Positions 19,714 through 31,497 of a stretch of 52,454 nucleotides of DNA are shown here, piece by piece. The notes beneath the pieces were generated by a model. It searched no databases, had not been told where the DNA came from, and saw only the letters and a list, made by a program, of their open reading frames with translations. Source of the DNA: Rhizophagus sp. LPA8_4_AMF (Eukaryota; Glomeromycota; Glomeromycetes; Glomerales; Glomeraceae); the NCBI GenBank assembly GCA_021464525.1, contig JADRCO010000116.1, positions 1 to 52,454 of the forward strand, in the 5' to 3' direction. The translations under genes and the position numbers were made by a program. Positions within the stretch are counted from its first letter, which is position 1; every line of letters starts with the position of its first letter.

Positions 19714-22444
19714 TAAGTTTTATTTAATAATTTTGTTTATTACAATATTATAATGTATGTTAATATTGTCACTTCTCTTGGCTTCAACCAAATGCTCAAT
19801 ATTACTTTACGTGTAATTATATAATTTTATAGAACTAATTATGATTATGTATATATAAAACCAGTCTAAATGTAATGAAAATACTTTTGAAAAAAGTGTT
19901 ATTAGTTCAAAAAAAATTATTAAATTTATTTAAATAAAGTCATCAAATAGATGATTTTGTATGAGTTGTTACTTCATATTCCTTGTCGGACTTTTTCCCA
20001 AATACCAATTTCCAATATCTAGATTAAACTTTTTTTGATTTACATAATATATTATATATGGCAATAAATAATAACAAGGGTTAATGAATTATTGCGTCAA
20101 GAAATTTTATTGTCAAGTTATGTACAGTACTTGCTGTATGCACTAGCAAGCTCATTTTCGAGACCACGTGATCACGATTTAATTCATCCATAACGTCGTA
20201 ATGCGGGCCAAAATCACGTAGTCGCTGCTTAGTAGATCAGGTGATTTTTTATGGTTCTCACGTAAAAAAAAGAGATATTTTTATATTTATTTATTTAAAA
20301 CTTTTGTTAGTTAATGTTATTTTATTTTAAATTTGTAATCAAATGATCTCTTGGTAGTCAATCATTTTTATCCACCGCATGACCAAGCCAAAATGGAATG
20401 CCAAGCTAAAATGGAATGGGTTATAAAGAAACCTATACATTATTTATTAATCCAGTAAAATGTTCATCCGGGGTATTAATGTTAGGGAAATTTGTAGTTT
20501 GGTTTGGAAAATGGGTAATCAAAAAAATGATTTCGAGAAAATGATATTCGGGAAATCGTATTTTAGCTTTTTTGGTAGCATTTGTGTGGAAGTCATAGAA
20601 AATTTCCTATTTATTATTATCTGATTTTATTTCGATAGCTAATAATTAATTAAGGATTAATACTAGGAATACTAGAAAAATTTAATTTAATGTATTGTAC
20701 TTCGCTAAATTAATTCCTCGTGACAACGGATCACTTTACCATCATGATATCGTATTATTTGTTTTGACTCATTTGACATATGCATAATCCATGCTAATAT
20801 TTCGGAACAGACAGTTTTCACAACGCATATTTTAACGAATTCTTTGGCATAGAATCAATGAAAATCATTATTTGAACATCATGATTATCTATCTAACGAA
20901 AGAATTTCTCATAGAACAAAGATTTTTTTTACGATGCTAAGAATAAAATAAATACCACTATCCCGCTTTAGAAACTCATCCGAACTTATCCAAAGGGACA
21001 AAGAAGTGTTAGAATGAATATGTTCAACAGATTTTCAATTTTAAAGTACTTTGTATAACAATGGCTTCCCTGATAAAGTAGAAGTATTTTCCTAATTATG
21101 TAATTAATTTTATTTTATTGAACATAAGCACTTTAAAGATTACCAATCAAATTAATCTCGTCTCACGTCATTAAAAAATATTATTAATTATTCACTTTTT
21201 TTTGAATAAAAATTTTTAATAATAGAAAAAGAAAAAAAGATTTGATAAACCGGCTAAATTAGTATGAAAATAAAAGTAGCATTGTAAAGATTGATGTACG
21301 CAGAGAAGTTCGATATACCGTACGTTTTCTTAAGTTTCTAATTTATTTCACTTAAAATAAAGTAGATTACTTTTAGTATGAAAACATTATTAACTCTTTT
21401 CGTGTGATTTTATTATATTTGGATCCGGTTACCGTTCAAAGTACCCCGGAATACCTTATAGGTAAATTACTATAAATAGGAATACACGATTGTTTTCCTT
21501 AACCGCAGTGTTGATTAGACCATTATTGGAGATTAACAGGGGGTATTTTACACATCTTTAATATATGGTATATAGGTATATAGTAACCATATGCTAATTT
21601 TTCAGAAGATCGGTGCTTTGAAATATGAAACGTAGAATTCATCTACGAAATTAAAATGTACTGTACGGACGAATTTGCATTATATGTGTTTTTTATTTTT
21701 TGATTAATATCTGATATGCTGTTAATACTCGGACAAAATTAATTGTGCTATAATTTAAAATCAAGAAATAAATCATTTTAACCTTTATTAACATAATTTT
21801 AAATAAACACCATGTTATATCCGTTAAGGATTTAAATATATCATCGGGAACGATTTACGTATAGACAAACAGTCTATCATGTCTAAATTATTATCTGTTC
21901 AAGAGTTCAACGGTTAAAAATCATAATCATGACTGAAAACTGTCCACTCAGATGTATTCTTTTTTTTTTTTTACGACTTATAAATTAAAAAAAAATTCCT
22001 CCCCTTTGTCATACTTTATTTACTTTACTATATAAATTTCATTATCGGAAATATGACGGCGAAAAAAAAATCAAAATCACAAGAGAATCTATCTTGTTTC
22101 AAAATTAACGTTTTATAAAAATTTATTAATTTTAATTAGAACCCATTTTCAGTATAATATAGACCGAGTTTTGACAATCAGATCAACCATGTGAAGTAAG
22201 TGACAGATTTTCACGTTCTTTCTCAAAATTGTTTCATGTGAATGAATTCTTAGAGCTATGGATCAACGTCAATAACAAGAAATTTTATAAATAAGCGTCA
22301 CGTAAAGTTTCTTGAAAATTAAAACTTCTTGTGAACAAAAAACCAAAAAAAAATAATTTTCCTACAGCTCGCTTGATAGCAAATATATATATATATTTTG
22401 ATAAAAGAAAAAAATTTTTAACATTCCCTTTCCATTTTCATAAA
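19714..22444. other. Intergenic region between the secreted paralogues
   Basis: No gene is supported in 2.7 kb. A CACGTG-containing segment at 20165-20177 (CCACGTGATCACG) and a short direct duplication near 20385-20420 (two copies of an AAGCYAAAATGGAATG unit) are the only structured features noticed. The rest is AT-rich. Confidence 0.45.
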
Positions 22445-23305
22445 ATGAAAGTAATGATGAAAGTAAAAAATTTACTCTTTATTACAACCTTTCTTGCTGC
22501 AGCGAGCTTAGGATTGGCTCTTCCACAAAGTCTTCCTTCACCATCTAATGCGACATCAAAACTTCCACCTCAAGTTAAATCATCAACCATTTCACCTCAA
22601 GCTGATCAAGTTCTTGCCGCTGTTCCTAATAACATTTTAGGAGATCTCACGAAAGAATGTCAATCTGCTCTACTTACTATTATCACTAGTCCAGAATTTC
22701 TTAAGTGTATACCGGTAACAGCATTATTACCTCTTTTACCAATTGCAACCGACCCCACCATTATAAAAAATTTTTTAGCCGATCCAGCTAAGAATTTTCC
22801 TCCTCTTGAGAAACCGTTACAACAATTTTCAACATTATTATGTCCTGCTCCTAAGTGTAGTGATGAAGGAGTTGCGGGTGCTATTAAAACTATTTCAGAT
22901 GGATGCAAAGTAGATTTAGATAAAAAGAATCCATTTATTTCAATGGTATTTAGTGCTGCCGTATTTTATTCTCCAATTCATGATACCATGTGCTTCAAAT
23001 ATAATGATGCATTCTGCTGGGACGAATCCATACTTACGGTTATAAAATTACCACCATCGCCAATTAAAATTACTGGTGATAAACTTCTCGATGCAGTTGC
23101 AGTTTCTGATCCCTCCGCAGTTTGTACCAAATGTAACAAGGCTATAGTCAACACTTTCTTTAATTTTATAAATGAGAAAGAAAATAATCTTGCTCTGCAA
23201 ATTTTGGCAGGACTCGGTGTTGATCAAAAGAAATTGGATGAGAGTAAAACTTTTGTTGCTGTAAAATGTGGTATTAATTTTGAGGATGGTAAAATTCCTA
23301 AATGA
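22445..23305 (+). CDS. Secreted ten-cysteine protein, paralogue 2
   Basis: This 286-residue protein starts at MKVMMKVKN, chosen because the hydrophobic core LLFITTFLAAASLGLAL of a signal peptide follows immediately. The in-frame ATG at 22331 adds a non-signal-like extension. A Pro/Ser-rich linker (about residues 25-60) is present here and not in paralogue 1. The ten cysteines then appear in the same order: ECQSALL, FLKCIPV, LCPAPKCSD, DGCK, MCF, FCWDE, VCTKCNK and KCG. FNFINE and DP...CTKCNK are strongly shared. It is probably the product of a tandem duplication, the copies lying about 2.7 kb apart in the same orientation. Function is unknown and secretion is predicted. Its 3' end faces the PB1/UBA gene, 358 bp away. 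Confidence 0.85.
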   Translation: MKVMMKVKNLLFITTFLAAASLGLALPQSLPSPSNATSKLPPQVKSSTISPQADQVLAAVPNNILGDLTKECQSALLTIITSPEFLKCIPVTALLPLLPIATDPTIIKNFLADPAKNFPPLEKPLQQFSTLLCPAPKCSDEGVAGAIKTISDGCKVDLDKKNPFISMVFSAAVFYSPIHDTMCFKYNDAFCWDESILTVIKLPPSPIKITGDKLLDAVAVSDPSAVCTKCNKAIVNTFFNFINEKENNLALQILAGLGVDQKKLDESKTFVAVKCGINFEDGKIPK

Positions 23306-23663
23306 AATTTTTAAATTTAGATTTTAAAGAATTTTTTTCTTGATGTTTTTTGTTCATTTTAATGTTTACTTATCCGCTTTTTAATAAATTTTTTATCTGA
23401 TGATACAAGGATTGACTTCTTGTAATTTTCAAAAGATATTTAATTTAAGAATTGTAATGATCTAATGATTTTTTTTAATACTATAATTAATATATTTTAA
23501 TATAATAAAATTTAAAGTTCCTATTCTCATTTTAAAGTTTAAAATGTGTATTTTATTAAATTTATTCATATAAATATAAAAAATAAACTTTTACATGCAA
23601 AAATAAATGTAAATGATAAATAAAATAAAAATAAAAATAAAAAATGTAATAAATGTAACTTTG

Positions 23664-24800
23664 TTATTGACCATCAACAACACTTTCCATGGAATTATAA
23701 AAATTATTATTTACTCTTTCAGTTTGTTCTCTAATTAAAATTTCAATTACTCTTTCAATATTACCATTATATCTCTTTAATAATTCTTCGTTTTTTACAT
23801 CATCTTCCCAAAATCCCATTGAATGAAGTAAATTAATCTTTTCTTTTAATTCGTCTTGACTCAATTCTTCTCGCTGTTGTTGTCGATTTGGACAGCCACC
23901 ATTGAAATTCCATGGTCCGTTAAATCCTGTAGGTCTTGCAAAATTTTCAAAATTACCGAATCCTCCTGGATAGTTAGCATTAATTTCTTGAAAAATTCTC
24001 TGAATACAAGGATTTGATAATAAAGAATGAGGTGAAAAGGACGAAGGGAATCCACCTTGTTGATTATGATGTTGAGAATTATTATTAAATTCATCTCTTT
24101 GAGCATTTGTTGTTTGATCATCTCCCTCAGGTCGGAAAGTGTTTAACCATTGAGCCCATTGATTAATATCTACTGGAACATTTCGCAAAATTTGATCCAT
24201 AACATTATTAGCTTGTTCAGTTAATTGAGGATTTTTTGAGAAAACATCTTTAAATTGATCAATTAATTCTTGAAATTGTTCAGCTAATTCAATAAATGGT
24301 GCACGTTGTTCATTATTATCTGAAGAAGGCTGATTTTCTTCCTGTCGATGCTTACTCGTTGAGGATTCGGCAGTTGATTCATCCTTCTGTTTGCCTTTTG
24401 AAATTGAAGGAATTGTAGGTTTAAAAGAAGGTTCGTCAGCGGCATCAATTATATCCATTTTTTCTGAAACGTTGTCAGGAATAGGTTTTTCTTTTTCAAC
24501 AGTAACAAAATCATTTTCTGAAGTGTTACTTGAGAAAGTATTAGCTACAAGAGGTTGTTGTTTATCAGGAATAAGAACAAATTTCAACATAGATTTTGAT
24601 GATAATAATTCTTGAAGTTCTAAATCAGTAGATAAAGTGATAACATCTCCTTCATCATCGGTATAAGAAAGGGAAAATTTTGAAGTAGATGGTAAAGAAA
24701 ATAATTCTCGAAGTTTGGATTCAAGATCTAACCAAGTTATGGTATTAGAAACGGAAAAACGACGAACTGTTGATTGGTAAGCTACCTTAATGCTTGTCAT
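23664..24800 (-). CDS. PB1 + UBA domain protein (p62/NBR1-like architecture)
   Basis: The protein has 378 residues and no intron is seen. The N-terminal PB1 domain (about 3-78) has the conserved Lys (IKVAYQ) and an acidic OPCA-type motif, YTDDEGDVITLSTDLELQEL, so it could bind in both basic and acidic modes. The C-terminal UBA domain (about 320-360) reads INLLHSMGF...LLKRYNGNIERVIEIL, with the MGF loop typical of ubiquitin binding. PB1 plus UBA is the skeleton of SQSTM1/NBR1 selective-autophagy receptors, but no ZZ zinc finger or FW domain is present. A candidate Atg8-binding motif, FVTV after acidic residues (SENDFVTV, 98-101), lies just after PB1. A helical segment near 175-230 separates disordered linkers. 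The autophagy role is inference; both domains are clear. Confidence 0.85.
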   Translation of the reverse strand: MTSIKVAYQSTVRRFSVSNTITWLDLESKLRELFSLPSTSKFSLSYTDDEGDVITLSTDLELQELLSSKSMLKFVLIPDKQQPLVANTFSSNTSENDFVTVEKEKPIPDNVSEKMDIIDAADEPSFKPTIPSISKGKQKDESTAESSTSKHRQEENQPSSDNNEQRAPFIELAEQFQELIDQFKDVFSKNPQLTEQANNVMDQILRNVPVDINQWAQWLNTFRPEGDDQTTNAQRDEFNNNSQHHNQQGGFPSSFSPHSLLSNPCIQRIFQEINANYPGGFGNFENFARPTGFNGPWNFNGGCPNRQQQREELSQDELKEKINLLHSMGFWEDDVKNEELLKRYNGNIERVIEILIREQTERVNNNFYNSMESVVDGQ

Positions 24801-26030
24801 TTTGTTAAAGGTTTTTAAAAAGTATGAATCGCAAGAGAAAAAAATTATATTTATAGAAGAATTATTTTAAAAAAAATTTTTGATTCGCTTTTGTTTTTGA
24901 TTTTTTTTTTTTTGAAAATAATTTCGTTCTCTATATATACTTTTTTCCCATTATAATTTATCGAAGAGTACGTTATCAATTATTAAATTGCTTACGAATT
25001 ATTACGAATTACAATTTACGAAAAATTTTTGAATAATGGTATGACGTACACAATGCAATGATACTCGTAATAAAAAATTACGACTAAATGCAATTATTTT
25101 TTTTTTAGAAACCTACGACGATTATTAAAGAATTTCTCAGTCCATTTAAATTTTGTATACTGGTATACGTATGTTGATTACGAATAGGGCTACAAATTAA
25201 TGTCGGATAACTCGGCTTTAGTAATGCCGGATCATTTGATCATTAATTTCCTTACTTAGGTTAGATTAGGCAATGGCTGACAATTTATTTGATAGCCGAG
25301 ATTGTAATGGCTATTTAATATAATATTTGGTTAGTTTATTTTTAATATAGGGAAAGGGAGTGTCAAATTTAATCATATTTTTTGTTCTTTTTATTGGATC
25401 ACTTCGAAAAGTTATGTAATTTTGGACACGTAATTTATTAATTAATCTTTAAACTTCTTTCACGTCTTATATTTAAAATAATTTAAAAAATAAGAACATA
25501 TTGTAAAAATTATATTCTTGTTGTCTTTATAAAGAAAATAAGATTATAAATTAATTTTACCCATAAATAGTTTAATCATTTACCTTAAAGCTAGACGTAA
25601 TCGGTGTGGCTATTTAACTAAGCTTTCTTCGATTAATTTGAAAAATCACGAATATTATAAATATTCTGGGTGAGAAAATGAGTTATGTTTTATGATTATA
25701 TAATTAAAACTAAAATATTTGTCTAATATATTTAATCAAGTGGAATCAATAAATACGGAAAAATAAGGTTTGAATACTTGCTTTATTCATTACGCTATTT
25801 CTTAAAATGTGAACTTGTATCTCCACATATAACTAAATGAAATTTTATACATTCTTTACAATATCGAATATTAACAAATCAGCTTAAAGAATTATCATGG
25901 TTAAAGTCAAGTTTATGGAACAAATTTGAATTTATCTAAATAAATTTGTTTTAATTTATTTTTAAAAAAAATGGTACAAAAATTTCTAAACATTCTTTTT
26001 TTCTCACTAACGACATATATTTACTTCAAA
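24801..26030. other. Intergenic region, nothing recognised
   Basis: The promoter of the PB1/UBA gene should lie just after 24800. A TATATA stretch at 24932-24937 is the only possible core element seen. The rest is AT-rich without open frames. Confidence 0.4.
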
Positions 26031-26225
26031 TTAAGGTTTTACGGAAGATTCGTGAACTTTATTAGGATCAATCAATGTTTTTGAATCGAAATTTAGAGAT
26101 GCCACCATTTTAGGATCAGGATTAATATCAAGATCGTTGACAACATTGGTTAGAAATGATTGAGTATTATAGAATAATGCAAATAAAGAGAGTGAAAAGA
26201 TAAGGAGGACGTTTAAGAGTTTCAT
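26031..26225 (-). CDS. Candidate small secreted peptide (64 residues)
   Basis: The frame is open further upstream, but MKLLNVLLIFSLSLFALF is a textbook signal-peptide start, so the Met at 26225 is chosen. The predicted mature part is about 40 residues, polar and acidic (LTNVVNDLDINPDPK and on), without cysteines, ending KVHESSVKP. Mycorrhizal fungi encode many short secreted proteins that can act at the plant interface, but nothing here identifies a target. A real gene is likely from signal-peptide quality. The small size and lack of homologues known to me leave room for doubt. Confidence 0.55.
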   Translation of the reverse strand: MKLLNVLLIFSLSLFALFYNTQSFLTNVVNDLDINPDPKMVASLNFDSKTLIDPNKVHESSVKP

Positions 26226-26774
26226 TTTATATGCTGATAAAATAATAATATTTACTGTATTGAATACGAAAAAAAATCGTAGATTATCGTTTTTGAATTT
26301 TTTGTTTATCATTTATATTTTATGTGATCAATGTGATCGTTAAAGGGAAAAAAGAACTGTAAATATTTATTGTTCAAAAATAGGTTAATTAAATATGTTT
26401 TTGAGATATTATTACATATTATTGTTTTCCGTTATGACAATAGAATGCATTCATATTAATCAAATATAATTGGTTGGTTCTAAATATTTTTTTTACAGTC
26501 AATATTGCAAACCTTATTTAAGAACAAATATATACATAAAATAATACATTAAAATTATACAATAATGTTACAAGTATCTGAATAACGTGACTAACGGATA
26601 CTGTCTAGTAAACTATCTAGTTCCTATATAAATCTACCTATGTTTGAGATACTACTACATAATCGACCTTTTGCATAATCGAACTCTAATAGATTAGAAC
26701 ACACGTCAGTCACGTAATGTCAACCCCGCTGAAAAACCTACTAATAGGATTTCAGGGAATGGTAATTTAAAATA
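26226..26774. other. Intergenic region upstream of the small secreted peptide gene
   Basis: Nothing was recognised here beyond AT-rich sequence. Confidence 0.4.
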
Positions 26775-27182
26775 CGGCCAGAACTTGATATAACGATTCG
26801 GATAAACCGATTTTGGCGCATACCGATTTTTTCTTAAACGCAATCAAACTTATAATTAATTTTATCACAATATATCAATTTTATTACGAATTTCACGATT
26901 TTACTATACCGAAGTCGGATTTTTATAAACCAGCCATATTTATTTATTCGATATCATCCTAATTTTGGCCAGCATTAAATTAGTTTCGGCTAGCACTAGG
27001 TGCGCAGCAGATCACCTGATGAATTCCGATCGATTTTTTTTTAATTAACTGTTAATAAGTTTTTGATTTTTGATAAAAAAATTGTATTATTAAGTTCGAT
27101 ATAATAAGAACATTGATTTTACCAAATATGTGCTATAACCGAGATTACCTGAAGGAGGATTTGTTATATCGAGTTCTGGCTG
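26775..27182. mobile_element. 408-bp MITE with pogo/Tc1-like terminal repeats and TA flanks
   Basis: The left end reads CGGCCAGAACTTGATATAAC and the reverse complement of the right end reads CAGCCAGAACTCGATATAAC, two differences in twenty. A TA dinucleotide sits directly outside both ends (26773-26774 and 27183-27184), as expected for Tc1/mariner/pogo insertions. The 'CTCGATATAAC' end is a form I associate with pogo-like elements. It has no transposase coding capacity, so it would be non-autonomous. Confidence 0.75.
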
Positions 27183-27245
27183 TATTCTGCTAAATTTTCT
27201 TATTTGCTTAAAGTGTGCAAAAATAACATTTATTAAAATGTCAAG

Positions 27246-27807
27246 ATGGAATTGGACAATGTTCAATTGAAAAATATTTGAACAATTAGAATTGGACTAA
27301 TTGGAAATGTCCACTCCAAGTCCAATTGTATTTGGACATTAATGGAATTTGGAATAAGTCCACTTTGTCCAATATTTTTTTGGACTATGCCCAATTGTCT
27401 AGTCCAATTAATATATAATTATGGTAGATATATTATCTGATGAAGGTGATGATAATATAATTCAATGTTATAATATGCAAAAAGCAAATGATTGAAGAAG
27501 ATGAATAAGTATGTTATAGAATGATTCAGATTCAGAAGAGGCAGAAAATAATAATATTATCTTATCACCTATAGAAAATGAAAACTTCATGATATTTTTG
27601 TTGAAGGATTGGAAGAACCTACCTATTTATCAACGCCTATCCAGATACACTGATACAGATAGTTAGTATCAATAATATGCTTAAAAATAATAAAAAATAA
27701 AAAATAAGTTAAATAAATTTGAATCAAATCATTAAATATATATTAAAAATGAATTTAAGTCCAATAGTCCAACAGTCCAATAGTCCATTAGTGATTAGTC
27801 CAAAAGG
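27246..27807. mobile_element. TCCAAT-rich element remnant with internal coding scrap
   Basis: Many copies of GTCCAAT/ATTGGAC in both orientations crowd 27246-27412 and again 27757-27807 (AGTCCAATAGTCCAACAG and on). Between them, plus-strand frames beginning MVDILSDEGDDN and later SDSEEAENNNIILSPIENEN look like decayed acidic coding sequence with stops and frameshifts. Short subterminal motifs flanking a decayed frame fit a DNA transposon such as hAT, but no transposase motif was recognised. The boundaries are uncertain. Confidence 0.4.
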
Positions 27808-28950
27808 CCATCACTGATAATAGAGTAATCAGTTCCATATGATTATATCAGAATTATAGGGTTTATGCTCTTTATCATGTTGCTATCTCCAAAATGATCA
27901 AGCAAATATAGTAAGTCACAATATGATAAAGGATCGCTTTTTTAATTATGATATTGTAAAGAAACTGATTTTGTTAATTAAATCTTTTATCACAATTATT
28001 AAACAATTTTTTTTTTATTGTGATGATGATTAGGTACATAAATAATAAATAAATTTAATAATAAATTTAATATAATAAATTTTAATAAATATATTTTTGA
28101 GATGAGCAAAAATGTATGATCGCTCACGAGACAACTTTAATTTTGGGATTGACTTGTCCGTTCGCAAATACTTACAGAATAATTCATTTTTGGGGGAATA
28201 AAATTTCTGCAGACACTTAAAAAAAAGGAACAGTGATAAATTTTATAACTCATTTTAATAATTTAATAACTTATCGCAATCATTTAAAAGACTATGTGCT
28301 GATGTGCCGTATACGTAAATCCTTTGCGCAAATAAAACTTTAATTAATAAGCACATAACAGATAATCAATTACTAAATTTGATTTCTTTTTCTCATATTA
28401 TGTCGATTTCAGCCAGCTGAGCTGATCGGCGGACACTCTGAGAGAATTATAATATATAGCAATTTAATTACTTTATTATTAATGAGATGTCTAATAGACA
28501 TTAGATACTAAATAAAACCGAACCGAACTGGACGGTTCCGATTCGGTTCTCATTCGGTTCCTGGTTCTACCCAAACTGGTAAATACCCGATCCGAACCGA
28601 CCTGTTTGGAGCTTTAGCGTTATCTCTTGATATAGTGGGGAAAGCTAGATTGGCTGGTATATTTGCGGGGGTTAGAGTTATAATATGAACCATTTAAAAT
28701 TCGTTTTGATAATCTTTCCAGTAGAGGTAATAATAACGACCTTTATGGCTCATGATATACTACTGTACTGTAAATCTATTGAACTTAATGGTTTCTCATA
28801 GTTAAAACTTTACAAGATTTCCACCTGTATAAGCCCTGTTTTGTTGTTTTCTATCACGTATGGTAGTGATGATGGCACAGGGTAAGGAGTCATACGGTAA
28901 AAGCATATTAATTCAGGTCTTATTATCATATTAGGATCGTTCTTAACGTT
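27808..28950. other. Intergenic region, nothing coding recognised
   Basis: AT-rich. A short GC-richer patch at 28515-28610 contains several copies of CGGTTC/GAACCG in both orientations and may be a repeat remnant. Confidence 0.4.
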
Positions 28951-29048
28951 GTACAATATTAACGTACGAACTGGCCAGAGTTTAGGAGTTATGCATTTGC
29001 ACGTGATAGCGTTGTTAACTCTGGCCAGTTCGTACGTTAATATCGTAC
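28951..29048. repeat. 98-bp hairpin with ~33-bp near-perfect arms
   Basis: The arms 28951-28983 and 29016-29048 are reverse complements apart from about two mismatches. They contain the palindromic core TGGCCA and CGTACG. The loop is about 32 bp and includes GCACGTGATAGC. No flanking duplication was found. It could be a minimal foldback element, a small-RNA hairpin source or a tail-to-tail duplication; sequence alone does not decide. Confidence 0.85.
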
Positions 29049-29616
29049 ACCCCATTGTACATTAAGCCTAAATTATACAATCTGGAAATTTTAAATTTTT
29101 ATTGGCATACTAGAATCACGTGATAACTTTACACCTTTTCTTTTTTTTTGAATCAGGATAAATAAATATTTACCTTTTGTACTTTTTGTTTACAAGCTAA
29201 CAAACTTTCGTTGTTGTAAGTACAATCGAAAAAAAAAATGGTATTATATATCTTATGCGGTGTTTAATTTTGTAATCTTTTCGTGATTTATTGTAACCAT
29301 AAGCGAGTGACCTATAATATATTTGTGTGCATAGCACAAAAATGACGAACGCGCATTTTCCCTCTTTTTATAATTAATATCTTATCGTTATTATAAACAT
29401 GAAAAAAAAAAATCATTACAATCATAAAAAATCTAAATGTAAATATTTATGTAATGTCGGTATAATACGAAAAAGAAATCAAGAGGGTAAAAGCCGAAAT
29501 AATTAAAACAAATACAGTAATTAAAACAAAGAAAAATTTTATAATACAATAATAAGTTCTTTAGAAAATTCGATTTATTTTGATCATAATATATTTTAAA
29601 AATCAATAGATTACTT

Positions 29617-29647
<31 letters not shown>

Positions 29648-31497
29648 TTGTTTTTTTTTACAAATAAGAGAAATGATTTAGTTTTACCAAAATAGAAATG
29701 CAAATAGGTTAAAAATAGCTGTCCAATAAAATTTTGATAGATATTGATTAAGGCAACGAAGTATAAAATTTAATTGTTTAATAAGAAAAATTACTAATGA
29801 AAAATTGGGTTCGAAAAAATTCCATGTTAAAACATTTATAACTGATTAGAAAGCAGCTGATAACCCATTCATGCCGGTTTTGACCTAATTAAGTGGCCTG
29901 ATTTACTGTACATACAGTCAGTTGATGATACTGTAACAATTTGATTGGTTCAGAGTCCCGACAGTTTAGTGAAAAATATTATGCATCTATTACGAAGAAA
30001 TAATAAAAATTCAACAAGACGGAATGTCTCTTGTAAATAATGGAGAATGATTCTGCATCGCACAAAAAGTATTTTTTATTTTGAAAACATACAATAAATA
30101 TTTAATAATGACAAAAACTTCGAATTCATGCATACAGTATTACTGTATAGCGTTCATACAGTACACGGTTTTATGTATTAACTATACGGAACGGATAAAA
30201 AAGAAAGTTTTATTTGCATATGGTGAAGTGATTTATTTCAAACACCAAATATTTATCTATAAGTGAAATTTCAATTAGTAATTATTTATAAACAAATTAA
30301 TAAAATGAATACTTAAATTTTCTAGATTTATGAAATTCAATCCATCAAATAATTCAAATATGGTCAAATAAAACCGGATCTCGGGTAATTAATCAGGTAA
30401 TTAAAACCTAAATAAAATCAATTGAGAACAAATTATTAAAAAATTTATTGACAAAATGAACTATCGTTTCGAAATTTAAAATTCTTGGAAATATATTACT
30501 TAACATTGTTTATATTTCTTACGATTAAATACGGATATAATACGATAATTAAAAAGTTATTCCGTCGATAATTTTTGTGAATTTGTTTTTTTTTTCACAG
30601 AAATTGTTAATTTTCTATCTTTAAATAATTTTTATATATTTCAAGAGCGTAGTAATAGCATCAATCAAAGAGATTAACAGTTTCAAAATCAAATATAAAA
30701 GAACGAAAATTTTTCATGTTTTAAAAAAATATTTTAAACATATAAGAAATGATTAAAGAAGCTAAGCTTTTGACAATTTAAGCCATAAGTTAAAATATTT
30801 TTCAATTATGATATATAAGAAAACATATTAAAAACGAATGTTTTATTAAACAAAATCACTTACACTTTTTATGAAAATTCCTTTTCAATTTATTATAATT
30901 AGGGTATAAACATCAATCGATTAGGAATATGCGAGTTTTTTAATAAACCAATATATTAATAATGTTAGCATTTTTAGCAGCATTAATTCCTATAAGTCAC
31001 CGCAGTGACCAAATTATATTACACATTGGATATCGACCTTTGACCTTACCCAATAACATTTACTTAAAATTATTCGAAGAGTTTATTCTTTATTATTTAA
31101 TTTCGTTTCATACTTAATTATAATTTATGAAAATTATTGTAATTCTTATGCCTTATGTTAATAAATCTTAAAGTTTACATAGATAGGTAGATAGCTATAA
31201 CAAAAATAAATATTTTTTAAATAAAAAACGGGTTTCGATTGTTTGATAATTACTACGAATAAAAATAAATGGTACCATCGAGAAAATATTTTGCGTGATG
31301 CGACTGATGCGTGATAAATAAAAACCGATAATAATGTAAAAAGCCAATCAGCGAATTATTTTTTTTTTTTTTTAAAAAAAAAAATATAAATAAAATCAAA
31401 TAATAAATGTGTATATATACATTTTTTACATTTTTTATAGACAAGAAAATTAGATAATAAAAAAGGAGTGTGTTTGTTTTGTAAGTTGCAAATGACA
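29049..31497. other. Intergenic region with microsatellite and T/A block
   Basis: No gene is supported. An AT/GTAT microsatellite lies at about 29616-29644 and a T15A11 block at 31359-31384, close to the 3' end of the next HMG gene. Short open frames here show no family features. Confidence 0.45.

Noticed and set aside
20165-20177. CACGTGATCACG palindromic sequence as a regulator site
   Set aside because: CACGTG occurs at several unrelated places here (28998, 29114, 38138, 41618) without consistent placement at promoters.
28810-29055. Minus-strand 81-codon frame
   Set aside because: Most of its length is the long hairpin, so openness is explained by the inverted repeat.
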